From M3007 sp964550795 (GTDB taxonomy: Bacteria; Bacteroidota; Bacteroidia; Chitinophagales; Saprospiraceae), in the NCBI GenBank assembly GCA_964550795.1, contig CAZKBH010000025.1, positions 5,825 through 69,824 on the forward strand: a DNA stretch of 64,000 nucleotides, written 5' to 3'. The translations under genes and the position numbers were made by a program. Shown in pieces: positions 7,452 to 15,763 of the stretch; positions within the stretch are counted from its first letter, which is position 1; every line of letters starts with the position of its first letter. The notes under the pieces are model-generated. The model saw nothing but the letters and a program-made list of their open reading frames with translations, did not search any database and was not told the origin of the DNA.

Positions 7452-9758
7452 CTAAAAGTTTGTGGATGGTTTACGCATATTGCAGGATTTACATAGCGGT
7501 TTGGATTTGTACTCACGCACCAATTCCCGGTAAGCGGTACTTTGAAGCACTTCCTGAATCGAAGTGGTTTCGATATTTCCAAAATCGCCCAATGATTTTC
7601 TAAGTGCATCTGGAGCGCAACAAGGAGAGATTTTTCCCGTGGCCGAAACCCAGAGTTCCCTGGTGAGAAAAGGGCAATCATAGGCTTCAGGGACTTCCTT
7701 GTCCTCATGCTCCTGCAATGGAAGTATGTTTTCCAGCAGGACTTTTTCCCCATTTGGTTTTCTATAATTTTCTTGTGCCAGGAAAGCCTCCTTTACATAT
7801 TCATTCCATTGGGCAACATTTTCCCTGGACGCCTTCATCGAAAGACCTTTAATTTCATCAAAATGTGCCCACAACTGGTGCCCTTTTACCCGGTCAACAC
7901 CCAGGGATGCAGCCAACTTTATAATATCCGCCAACTCCTGCATGTTGTTTTGCATGAAGGTCAATTGGAAACTTACCCGGCAGAAATAACCGCTCTGCAC
8001 AAAGTATTCATCGCGGTATTTGATAAATGCTTGCACGTTAGAAAGGGCTTCTTCAAAGTCTATCCCAAGCATTACTTTTTCTGCCGTTGCTTTGGTAGCC
8101 CCATTCCAGCTGATTTTCACATCTGTCGTATTGGGAACAATCAACCTGGCCCATTCCTCTACCGTTTTTTTAGGGAAGGTGCCATTGGTCGTGAGATTGA
8201 TTTTGATGCCTTGTACTTGTGCTAGTTCAAAGATTTTATCAAACTCCTTGTAAAGTAAGGGTTCTCCCATGGTGGAAGGAATGATTTCTTTCACCCCCAA
8301 ATTTGCGGCCTGATGAAAAATATCCTCAACGGTTGAAAACTTCATTCGCCGGCGTTTCACCCCGGTTTCTTTATAAAGCGTCGGGATAAAATCACTGTAT
8401 GGGCTGTGCTCTTCGCACATGACACATTTAAGGTTGCAATCCTCCGGGTTGGTATCCAGGGTGATCCTCCAGAGATGTTTTGTGCCCGTGAATTGTTCAT
8501 AAATGGCCTCGAGCTTTTTACAATGGTCCTGAATGCTTGGAACGCTTCCATCCTCTGAAAACAAATACCCTTTTCCCCCAAGTTGCTTCATTACCTGAGG
8601 GTTTTCAATTGCAAACCTCATTTGCTCGACCAATGAATCGGTGTTCCTGTGCTCAAATAAAAGCCCATTTATCCTGTGTTGCACATACTCCTTCATGCCA
8701 CCAAAATCCGCCGTGATCACCGGAATTTTACATGCCTGTGCTTCATGAATGACGAGGGGAGAATTTTCAGCCCAGATGGACGGGACGACAATACAGTCAA
8801 CCTTGGAAAAAACATCATTGGCCAGGTTATGATTGATGTATTCACCGGCAAAATCTATTTCGTTTTTTGAATTTGCAGCCAGCAACTTTAAAGCATGGGT
8901 GCTTTGACCATTCGAACGACCAAAAATCCTTAGGGTGGCAGGTTCTTGGAGCTGAATAAAAGCTTCAATGAGTTGGTTCACGCCCTTTGCAGGTATGTGG
9001 GTACCTATATAACCAAACGTGAAATTTGGATGAGATTTAGGATGATCACTCTGGGTTAAATATTCCGTTGGAAAGCCATAGTCCAGATATACAATTTTTC
9101 CCTCGGGGACTTCGAAGTCTTTGATAAATCGATTTCTCAGGTAGTTGGATGGTGCAATAAATAAATCAACCTTGTTGATGATTGCCCTCGTTTCCGTCAT
9201 TCGATGCTGGATCCAATTACTCCATTGTTCTGTGTCCTGTGGTTCAAGTGCTTCTCTGCCACTGAAATAAACCTTGTAACAATCCTTAGCACATTTATGA
9301 TCCTGCTGACCTGAACAGAGCCGAAAGTTGTTTTCCTCCCCAATACTTCTGGTCAGAAATTGGCCTCTGGGACACATGAGCCAAAAGTCATGCAGCGTGA
9401 AAACGATCGGAATTTTGAATTGGTTGAGTACGTCAATGATTCCGGTGGAGAGATGGTTTAGATGCCCGATATGCGCAATATCAGGCTTTATTTCCTGTAA
9501 AAGCATGGCAAAATTGTCATCCAATTGCTGGTGCCTATACCCATCCTTGCCCTGTGGATTGTTTACAAAATATAGATCAAGGTTGCTGTCTCGAATCTCC
9601 TTCCTGATCTTAAAGTCTGGAGTGTAGGGATTCTCTTCCCGGGTGAATATAGAAACCTTGTGATGCTTTGAAAGCTCGTTACAGATTGACTGACTGTACA
9701 CTTCTGAGCCGGCATTGTAGTTGGGTGGATAACCGTGAATGATTTTAAGGATATGCAT
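7452..9758 (-). CDS. GT4 glycosyltransferase fused to a radical SAM/SPASM enzyme
   Basis: The product has 768 residues. Residues 1-405 look like a GT-B family 4 glycosyltransferase: MHILKIIHGYPPNYNAGSE at the start, FGYIGTHIPAKGVNQLIEAF in the middle, and the donor-binding stretch WAENSPLVIHEAQACKIPVI. An insert near 140-165 holds CSGQQDHKCAKDC. From about residue 430 a radical SAM domain begins with the CxxxCxxC cluster motif (Cys441, Cys445, Cys448). It closes with a SPASM-like region (DCPFLTRELW, ISPCCAPDA, then CKSC near the end) that can hold auxiliary Fe-S clusters. Such enzymes modify peptides or sugars. The ATG overlaps the upstream TGA by one base. Joining both activities in one chain is unusual and suggests sequential steps on one substrate. 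Confidence 0.85.
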   Translation of the reverse strand: MHILKIIHGYPPNYNAGSEVYSQSICNELSKHHKVSIFTREENPYTPDFKIRKEIRDSNLDLYFVNNPQGKDGYRHQQLDDNFAMLLQEIKPDIAHIGHLNHLSTGIIDVLNQFKIPIVFTLHDFWLMCPRGQFLTRSIGEENNFRLCSGQQDHKCAKDCYKVYFSGREALEPQDTEQWSNWIQHRMTETRAIINKVDLFIAPSNYLRNRFIKDFEVPEGKIVYLDYGFPTEYLTQSDHPKSHPNFTFGYIGTHIPAKGVNQLIEAFIQLQEPATLRIFGRSNGQSTHALKLLAANSKNEIDFAGEYINHNLANDVFSKVDCIVVPSIWAENSPLVIHEAQACKIPVITADFGGMKEYVQHRINGLLFEHRNTDSLVEQMRFAIENPQVMKQLGGKGYLFSEDGSVPSIQDHCKKLEAIYEQFTGTKHLWRITLDTNPEDCNLKCVMCEEHSPYSDFIPTLYKETGVKRRRMKFSTVEDIFHQAANLGVKEIIPSTMGEPLLYKEFDKIFELAQVQGIKINLTTNGTFPKKTVEEWARLIVPNTTDVKISWNGATKATAEKVMLGIDFEEALSNVQAFIKYRDEYFVQSGYFCRVSFQLTFMQNNMQELADIIKLAASLGVDRVKGHQLWAHFDEIKGLSMKASRENVAQWNEYVKEAFLAQENYRKPNGEKVLLENILPLQEHEDKEVPEAYDCPFLTRELWVSATGKISPCCAPDALRKSLGDFGNIETTSIQEVLQSTAYRELVREYKSKPLCKSCNMRKPSTNF

Positions 9759-10108
9759 CAGTTGAGGATTTGGATATAATAGTTTTGCTTCTTGATAATA
9801 TGAGACAACACATTGGAATAGAAGGCTCTAATAAGTTTGCCTTCCTTAATTACCAGGCATAAATTTGGCAACTCCACCTGATCTGGGTAGCTAAGCTTGC
9901 TTCGGCAAAGCCATTGGTAGCGAGCAATGATTATCAGATTCTTGTTTAAGGGAGCCTTTTTAGCCGCTGCAAGTGCCCGATTGATTGTTTTTTGATCCGG
10001 AGCAATCTTTAAGTTTTGGCATGCCCCATTCGGGCTGGTTAAAAAATTTGACATATCCATTTTGTAGTGCTTTTTTAAAAATGTCCACAAATCTTGAACA
10101 AAAATCAC
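9758..10108 (-). CDS. Small protein of unknown function, first gene of the operon
   Basis: The product has up to 116 residues; an alternative start is MDMSNFL at 10060. I do not recognise the family. It is basic (AAAKKAPLNKN, RSKL, IIKKQ), has no signal peptide or membrane helix, and holds three cysteines (GACQ, WLCR, NLCL). Its TGA shares one base with the ATG of the glycosyltransferase-radical SAM gene, which ties the two together. It could be a recognition or carrier protein, or the peptide substrate of the radical SAM enzyme; that role is only a hypothesis. It is longer than most such peptides and lacks an obvious leader-core boundary. Confidence 0.5.
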   Translation of the reverse strand: MIFVQDLWTFLKKHYKMDMSNFLTSPNGACQNLKIAPDQKTINRALAAAKKAPLNKNLIIIARYQWLCRSKLSYPDQVELPNLCLVIKEGKLIRAFYSNVLSHIIKKQNYYIQILN

Positions 10109-10139
10109 TGCGCCATTAGATGGGCGAAATATTTCACTC

Positions 10140-10147
10140 TATATTTG
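10140..10147 (+). promoter_or_regulatory. Candidate -7 box of the AAA+ gene
   Basis: TATATTTG fits the Bacteroidetes -7 consensus TAnnTTTG exactly. It would place the transcript start near 10154 and leave a leader of about 14 nt before the ATG at 10168. No clear TTTG -33 box was found upstream, so this is tentative. Confidence 0.35.
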
Positions 10148-10162
10148 GCAATTAATTGCCAA
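10145..10162. promoter_or_regulatory. Perfect 18-bp palindrome, candidate operator
   Basis: TTGGCAATTAATTGCCAA is a perfect palindrome between the divergent genes starting at 10108 and 10168. It overlaps the last three bases of the -7-like box and the predicted transcript start. This is the expected position of a dimeric repressor site controlling the AAA+ gene, and perhaps the operon on the other strand. Confidence 0.5.
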
Positions 10163-10167
10163 TTTTT

Positions 10168-11187
10168 ATGAACGATATCAAGTTTTTGGGTGGACCCAAA
10201 CGGATGCTAGCCTTTCAAAAGTTGAAGGTATTCCTGGGCAATCCGGGTAAGTTTTGCCTGATTGTGCTGGGTGGGCGAGGGACAGGCAAGCACTTTTCGA
10301 TTGAGCATGCCTTTAAGGAAATCAGTCAAAATGCAGGGTTAGATCGCTGCCTTACGCAATTAGAATTTTGGCCCAGTTCAAAAGTGCCCGAATCCACTGA
10401 GGATCTGGATGAATTATTCAGGACGCATCAAAATCAGACCTTAATCATTGAAGATGTAGAGCAACTTACCAGAGCACAACAAGATCTTCTCTTTGCGGCC
10501 TTGTCCACTTCAGATGGCACCTTCGGAATACAGGAAAAATTTAACCTTCGAATTGCCTTTACCTCTTCAAAAGATCCGGATGCACTTCGTGAAGATGAAA
10601 ATCTTCTAGTGGGCCAATTCTGGGATAGAATTAGCCAGCTTGTGGTGTCAATCCCCTCCTACAAAGACGAACCCGAAAATGTCGAGAAAGATTTTCATGC
10701 AACTTGGAGAAAAATGAGATTCGAACTGACACCTGGGTATGAGCATTTCGCACCCATACCCCAAAATGAATCACTCAGAAATTTCCTTAAGGTTAACGCA
10801 GAAAAATTTGAGGGTGGTTTTCGAGACTTAGATAAACTAGCCTGCATGTATTTCAACTACAGAATATTGAAATATGCCACTGGAAAGAGGATTTTAGATG
10901 ATACTGAAAAGGAAATTGTCTTAGAAATCAAAGCCGATTTTTTTCACAAGTCTCAGTTGCAAAGCCATTCCGAAAATGATTTCAGCGTGTTTCAAATCAA
11001 GCCTGGCTTTACCATGGATGATCTGATTGGCCAATTTAAAATTCAAGTCAGGAATTGGGGGAAAAGAGAATATGGCACCTACTCAAATGCAGAAAAAAAA
11101 CTGAGGCTGGGGCAAGGCACGATGAAGAATTGGAATACCAGAAGGGTTACAAAAGCGCATAAAGCTAATTTTGAGAAGGGCACTTAG
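10168..11187 (+). CDS. AAA+ ATPase resembling sigma-54 activators, with possible C-terminal HTH
   Basis: The product has 339 residues. I chose ATG 10168 (MNDIKFLGG) over a TTG 12 bases upstream, which lies inside the palindrome. The Walker A motif is GGRGTGKH (about 30-37) and the Walker B motif is TLIIEDVEQL (about 95). These are followed by a sensor-like stretch (RIAFTSSKDPDALRED) and a segment where enhancer-binding proteins have LPPLRER (here IPSYKDEPENV). The C-terminus (RNWGKREYGTYSNAEKKLRLGQGTMKNW) resembles the Fis-type helix-turn-helix of those proteins. I see no GAFTGA loop and no receiver or GAF domain, so sigma-54 contact is doubtful. It may be a divergent regulator of the facing operon or a stand-alone ATPase. 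Confidence 0.6.
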   Translation: MNDIKFLGGPKRMLAFQKLKVFLGNPGKFCLIVLGGRGTGKHFSIEHAFKEISQNAGLDRCLTQLEFWPSSKVPESTEDLDELFRTHQNQTLIIEDVEQLTRAQQDLLFAALSTSDGTFGIQEKFNLRIAFTSSKDPDALREDENLLVGQFWDRISQLVVSIPSYKDEPENVEKDFHATWRKMRFELTPGYEHFAPIPQNESLRNFLKVNAEKFEGGFRDLDKLACMYFNYRILKYATGKRILDDTEKEIVLEIKADFFHKSQLQSHSENDFSVFQIKPGFTMDDLIGQFKIQVRNWGKREYGTYSNAEKKLRLGQGTMKNWNTRRVTKAHKANFEKGT

Positions 11188-11237
11188 CTCCTAAAAGCTG
11201 AATTACAAAATCTCCGGTCCTTCTAAAGTATTCGATA

Positions 11238-11350
11238 GTGTCCCAAAAAGTGTGTCTGAAAAATGAACACTCCTAAAAAAAAGACCTAATCTTGCTGATC
11301 ACACCGCCCGCCTCCGGAAGTCCGTCTCTGACAAGGAGCTCCGGAGGTAG
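11238..11350 (+). other. Possible remnant of an insertion sequence end
   Basis: The 220-bp gap 11188-11407 contains GTGTCCCAAAAAGTGTG, similar to ends of some insertion sequences. A tiny frame follows (ATG at about 11263, MNTPKKK) that continues, after a frame change, as RPNLADHTARLRKSV and KELRR, then a stop at 11348. An 8-bp inverted pair CCTCCGGA/TCCGGAGG (11311-11318, 11340-11347) could be a terminator. The interpretation as a decayed transposase start is weak. Confidence 0.25.
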
Positions 11351-11407
11351 TTCAGGTGCCACAGATGCCCTCAAACTACTTCTCCCGCATGGGGAAGGCT
11401 TTTACCA

Positions 11408-11905
11408 TCAATGAAACCCTGGCAAATTAGGATACGGAATCAACATACCTAACAAGTCCGGAATAGCGCCTCTAATCACAATCACCAGGGAAATTTGTAC
11501 TCCGGCAAAAAGCAGGATATTGGATACATTTCCCTCGATGGCGTCTTCTATCGGTCTCCTTCCTTTGGCAAACAGCGTAAAGGAAATAGCTGCGAACCAG
11601 GATAATACAAGGTACACAACCAGTATAATGGCAAAAAACAAGGATAGATAAATACCCTGTTTGATTAGCAGGTCCCAACCTTGAAAGGAATTACGCAGTA
11701 TACTCGACAATTCGCTGAACGGTATTGCTAATATCTCTGTCAGTAACGCCAACGAGAGCAGATGGGATACCCTGAGCAGATTTACACTTACCGGCACCTC
11801 GGTTGACGCAAAACGTCCTTTGAGCTTTCTACCGGTAAAAAAACTGACTAGGGAAATACTTAACATTCCAAGCAAAAAAAGGCCGATGATTAGAAATAGA
11901 TTCAT
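11408..11905 (-). CDS. Polytopic membrane protein, last gene of the DUF4407 operon
   Basis: The product has 165 residues. The start at 11905 (MNLFLIIGLFLLGML) follows the upstream stop by 10 bases; earlier Mets lie within the upstream gene. Four hydrophobic segments are visible: about 2-22, 47-65, 84-107 and 130-150. After the third comes a polar loop FAKGRRPIEDAIEGN. The layout resembles small DUF350-like inner-membrane proteins, but I cannot confirm that family. It is cotranscribed with the transglutaminase-like and DUF4407 genes and probably forms part of one membrane complex. Confidence 0.6.
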   Translation of the reverse strand: MNLFLIIGLFLLGMLSISLVSFFTGRKLKGRFASTEVPVSVNLLRVSHLLSLALLTEILAIPFSELSSILRNSFQGWDLLIKQGIYLSLFFAIILVVYLVLSWFAAISFTLFAKGRRPIEDAIEGNVSNILLFAGVQISLVIVIRGAIPDLLGMLIPYPNLPGFH

Positions 11906-11915
11906 GATGCTGAAT

Positions 11916-13514
11916 TTATTGATTTGAAATAAGGGCAGGTAGCCAAAGGTTAATGTTCGAGATCTGACGGGGCAGCAATCCGGGAGGCATTCCTTCACAC
12001 GTAGTCTCCCACACCACGTATCTTTTATTATTGATTACTTTTGCCAAACCTCTGTATGGCAGATTGATGCCCAGAATTGCGTGTTGGTAATGATTGCTCA
12101 CGAGTAAGGCAACATCGTAGCCATAATGCTTAAACACAGCATAAAGCAATAATGCACGCGTATCGCAATCTCCATCCAGGGTAGCAACAAATTCTATGGG
12201 TGATAGTACGCCATATTTCACATAAGGCCTGCACTTACCCCCTGAATTCAGGTATTCTCTAATAAAGGCATCCTGGTATATCCAGGGACTACATTCCTGA
12301 TCTAATATCAGTGTATAGGGAATGTCTTGGATACAAGAAACCACCATCTCGGCAAATTTGGTTTGATCCAGCTTATTGGTCTGCTGAATAGAATCAAAAA
12401 GGCTGTAAAGATGCGTCAACTTTGGGCGGTCATATTGATCCAGACCGCCGTACACATCGCCAAAGCCTAAAGGTGGCATAACGGGTTGTACAACCTGGTT
12501 TCTAAAATAGGAAGAAGCCCTGACATCAGACAGTTTGACGCTCAAATAACCCGAATAAGGTTCGCCTTTATATCCTTTCCATACCCTGTAATGCAGAAAC
12601 AAGCTATCTCTCTGTGAAAGAGTTGTGGAATCAAATGGCTGGGTACCGGAGGATTGCAATGAGTCTTGCAATGGCTGTGGCAAAGGGGCAATACCAGATT
12701 GTTCATTGCTCTGGTCAGCAGGGACAACCGTAGGGACAACCGCTCCTTGATTAACATATGATACCAATCCGGCCACGAAAAGCAGTAAGAACAACATAAG
12801 CAAAAGACTATTAAATGCCCCTGCAATGCGCTGCGTTACTTTGGGGAGCGCGGAAGACAAATAGGATAAACCGTAGACCAGCCCGGCTATGAATAACAAT
12901 GGCCAACCATAAAGAATTAATGGAACGATCATCAAAAGACCAAGAGCGGTGGCCATTACAGAGACCAGGCCTTGAAGTACGTCCATTAAGCCTACTGATG
13001 TTGACGGAGCGGTCTGAGGGGAATTTTTTGGTGAGGCATCTTGAGGAGGATTGCTACCGTCCTCCTTGTCATCTTCAACATAAATGATCGTGGTTTCCTG
13101 GTCGTAGTGTAAAAAGTAACCACAAATCTCCCCGGTTAAAGTGCCAAATACTTTTTCCTCTTCTACAATTCTGTCTGTAATGTCGGGATCCTTTATTCGG
13201 AGATCCAGAAGATTAAGTCGAAAATGTTTATCCAGACCGGTGTCGTAAACGATACAGAAATCAGTATCTGCAGGTAATTTACTTGGAAATGACTCCAAAC
13301 TGCGAAACTCATCAAAAATACCTCCATCCTGCCATTTTCTGATGTCTTTTGAGTCAATCTCAACTTTGGCTTCCAGTATTTCTATATCATAAAAGTTCAG
13401 GTGGGATTTATCGGAATTGATTTCGTCCAGAAAGCCAATATACTTAGCCCGCAGTTTACCTTTCACATAGGTTCTACGCTCAATATTGTTGGTGATATGG
13501 ACTGGCCTAGCCAT
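11916..13514 (-). CDS. Membrane-anchored transglutaminase-like protein
   Basis: The product has 532 residues. The N-terminal 165 residues form a soluble domain that I do not recognise. Hydrophobic segments at about 175-220 and 235-258 form two or three helices. A Ser/Gln/Pro-rich linker leads to a C-terminal domain (about 310-525). There, Cys450 in GDCDTRALLLYAVFKHYGYD, His478 in NHYQHAIL and an acidic position in VVWETTCEG match the Cys-His-Asp/Glu order of transglutaminase-like cysteine proteases. Such domains cleave or crosslink peptides, here on whichever side of the membrane the C-terminus faces. Its ATG lies 8 bases inside the end of the upstream gene, so expression is coupled. Confidence 0.7.
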   Translation of the reverse strand: MARPVHITNNIERRTYVKGKLRAKYIGFLDEINSDKSHLNFYDIEILEAKVEIDSKDIRKWQDGGIFDEFRSLESFPSKLPADTDFCIVYDTGLDKHFRLNLLDLRIKDPDITDRIVEEEKVFGTLTGEICGYFLHYDQETTIIYVEDDKEDGSNPPQDASPKNSPQTAPSTSVGLMDVLQGLVSVMATALGLLMIVPLILYGWPLLFIAGLVYGLSYLSSALPKVTQRIAGAFNSLLLMLFLLLFVAGLVSYVNQGAVVPTVVPADQSNEQSGIAPLPQPLQDSLQSSGTQPFDSTTLSQRDSLFLHYRVWKGYKGEPYSGYLSVKLSDVRASSYFRNQVVQPVMPPLGFGDVYGGLDQYDRPKLTHLYSLFDSIQQTNKLDQTKFAEMVVSCIQDIPYTLILDQECSPWIYQDAFIREYLNSGGKCRPYVKYGVLSPIEFVATLDGDCDTRALLLYAVFKHYGYDVALLVSNHYQHAILGINLPYRGLAKVINNKRYVVWETTCEGMPPGLLPRQISNINLWLPALISNQ

Positions 13515-14463
13515 GATACAATTCCTTTAACAGAATATCCTGATCGGACAAATGGGGCTTATTCTTCGGTTTCTCTTTTGTATTGTAGGGCGGATCTTTA
13601 TAAATTTCTCGCCATTCAATGTTAGTTTTGTACAAACTTTGAAACAGGTATGAATAAGTTTTTTTAAAATAATTGTATTCATCCTCAATTATTTGCATCT
13701 CAGTAAACTTCCTTAACTGATAATATTCATTGTCATTTCGTATAAAATACTTAATAACAGCCGGAGAAATTATAAATATTAAAAAAACTGCATACAGCGC
13801 CCAATATTCTGGCACTCTTTTATGTAAAATTATTATTGATGCAACAGTGAAATCAGATTTGGAGAACACATGGTCTAATTTTTTTTCTAAAAGGTTAAGA
13901 TCCATATGTTTTTTGGCCAGTTCCTTTTCAAGAAAGACCGCCTTTTCTGTATCCATAAACAATGGATCATTTTTATGTTTTAATATACTGTGTTCGATGT
14001 CAACTATCTCTTTTTTTAGTGAAATTGAGAACTTATTTTTAGATTCTTCAAGTCTTTGAATCCTATATTCTTTGGTATAAGTCTCAACTTCCGAGTTAAA
14101 TACCACCAAACCTATCGAGGATGAAACAATAGTTCCAATGACACATAAAAAACCATACCTCGCCATAGTCGAAAAAAATGGAATGCCTTCTGAATTATCA
14201 AGAGGCAGCAAATTCTTTGATAAAGTATGTAAAATCAGCAAATACATGTTGGAAATCATCCAAGTAGAAAAGAAGCTTATTCCCAGCGCTACAAGTACTG
14301 GGAATAAGCGTAAAAAAAGATTTAAATAAGCTCCAAAGCTTATTATTATTATTATCAAAACCAGCAACCCTATAAAACTGAAAAGCTTACGGATTTTTTT
14401 TGATGATTGAGTAATTAAAATTACATCATCGCCAGATAAACTCAAAAGGATTTTTCGCGTCAT
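13507..14463 (-). CDS. Membrane protein of unknown function
   Basis: The product has 318 residues. The start at 14463 (MTRKILLSLSGDD) is one base after the stop of the DUF4407 gene; earlier in-frame Mets overlap that gene. Hydrophobic segments lie at about 27-52, 55-80, 100-122 and 222-242. Between the third and fourth is a charged helical region (about 130-205, KNKFSISLKKEIVDIEHSI and LEKELAKKHMDLNLLEKKL) that probably forms a coiled coil. The arrangement of helices around a central coiled coil mirrors the DUF4407 neighbour, so the two may be distant relatives that pair with each other. That relation is inferred. Confidence 0.6.
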   Translation of the reverse strand: MTRKILLSLSGDDVILITQSSKKIRKLFSFIGLLVLIIIIISFGAYLNLFLRLFPVLVALGISFFSTWMISNMYLLILHTLSKNLLPLDNSEGIPFFSTMARYGFLCVIGTIVSSSIGLVVFNSEVETYTKEYRIQRLEESKNKFSISLKKEIVDIEHSILKHKNDPLFMDTEKAVFLEKELAKKHMDLNLLEKKLDHVFSKSDFTVASIIILHKRVPEYWALYAVFLIFIISPAVIKYFIRNDNEYYQLRKFTEMQIIEDEYNYFKKTYSYLFQSLYKTNIEWREIYKDPPYNTKEKPKNKPHLSDQDILLKELYHG

Positions 14464-14464
14464 T

Positions 14465-15754
14465 TTAAAACTTATTTTGATCCTTTTCATTAAGTTTAAC
14501 AAATGCCTCCGGATTTTCATCAATTTTCCGCTTCATGGCTTTCTCGTATGCTTCTAAAGCATATAATGCCAAACGTCTTTCAGTATCTCTGGCATCTCTC
14601 TGGCTGTTAGTAATTTGTTCTGATCGTAAAAATTGCACGTAATCCCTTTCCGTACCACCTTTAGTGGGATAGTAATTATACAGTATTGAAATGCCTTCCT
14701 CTGCTCTAATGAGCTCTTTAATGTTTTCCTCTAAATAATCATATGGGCTTTTAATCAACATAAGTTTAAAAAATATCGGAGTCAGCTCAATCACCATGAA
14801 TAGAAGGGTAATAAAAAGCGATATCCAAAATCCAGCTACTTCATGTGCCAAATGTATCCTTTCTAGTAAGCCGTCAAGACTGGCAGCTACTTTACGATTT
14901 TTGTCAAAAATCTGATCCTTATTTACCAGCATGGAATCCCTATTTGCCTCAATTCTTCTAATTTTTTCTGCGTTCTTGTTGTTAAAATCTGTCATTTGCT
15001 GCTCAAGATCGTCAATTTGCCGTTGATACAATCTTACACCGGGATGAGTGACCTGTATTTGAACCTCAATATCATTACCCTCTGCATCCTTTCGAGTTAC
15101 AAACCTGGTAACCGTTTGGGTGGCAATCTCATTTTTCTTCCTTATTGTCTCATTTAAGATATCTTGTAATTTATTCCTTTGCACTTCCACCTTAGCTAAA
15201 TCCTGGTCCACCAGTTTTAGCCGATCTTCATAATTTGCATTTACTTGTTCTTTAAATTTTTTCTCTGCTTCAAGTTGCTTTTCATACAACTTGACATCAA
15301 TTTCAGTCTTAAACATTCTTATCTCAACAGGCTTTGAGATGGTAACCGCAATTATCGCACCCATTATAATCCTGGGTATAGCTCCTTTAAATTCATCCCA
15401 TGTGATCGCTTCGGTGCCATCGCCTTTGCCCGTACTGGTTACTATAAAACGATCAATATTGAAGATCATAAGTCCCCAGATAAACCCAAATGCGATAGAT
15501 AAAAGCGTTATGGGATAATTAATCTCCTCCTCAATTGCAACCGGATTACGAGGGCTAAAAATCGTATAAAACGCATACCCTCCTGCTATTCCGGCCATCA
15601 CCCCGGTTGCTACAATGATGCCGCCCAGGCACATGTATTTGATTTGATCGGAATAAGTAGAGCGTTCAAGAATGAAACGGTCTCCACCTGCAGCACGCCA
15701 GAACTGACGCATAACCCAGCTGGGTTTGGGAGTAACGTAATAGTCTCTTCTCAT
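14465..15754 (-). CDS. DUF4407 domain membrane protein
   Basis: The product has 429 residues. I recognise the DUF4407 pattern: a short basic cytosolic N-terminus, then membrane helices at about 41-66, 84-106 and 125-145. The motif WGLMIFNIDRFIV lies in the second helix and IPRIIMGAIIAVTISKPVEI in the third. A long coiled coil follows (about 150-300, EAEKKFKEQVNANYEDRLKL and similar) and then a fourth helix at about 310-336 (FWISLFITLLFMVIELTPIF). The C-terminus is cytosolic and charged. The family's function is not established. It is the second gene of a compact five-gene operon that also encodes a transglutaminase-like protease and two further membrane proteins. Confidence 0.85.
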   Translation of the reverse strand: MRRDYYVTPKPSWVMRQFWRAAGGDRFILERSTYSDQIKYMCLGGIIVATGVMAGIAGGYAFYTIFSPRNPVAIEEEINYPITLLSIAFGFIWGLMIFNIDRFIVTSTGKGDGTEAITWDEFKGAIPRIIMGAIIAVTISKPVEIRMFKTEIDVKLYEKQLEAEKKFKEQVNANYEDRLKLVDQDLAKVEVQRNKLQDILNETIRKKNEIATQTVTRFVTRKDAEGNDIEVQIQVTHPGVRLYQRQIDDLEQQMTDFNNKNAEKIRRIEANRDSMLVNKDQIFDKNRKVAASLDGLLERIHLAHEVAGFWISLFITLLFMVIELTPIFFKLMLIKSPYDYLEENIKELIRAEEGISILYNYYPTKGGTERDYVQFLRSEQITNSQRDARDTERRLALYALEAYEKAMKRKIDENPEAFVKLNEKDQNKF

Positions 15755-15763
15755 AGTTGAATT

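Noticed and set aside
9758..10108. RiPP precursor peptide for the radical SAM enzyme
   Set aside because: At 116 residues with no recognisable leader/core boundary or repeated Cys core, the evidence is too weak for a direct call; kept only as a hypothesis.
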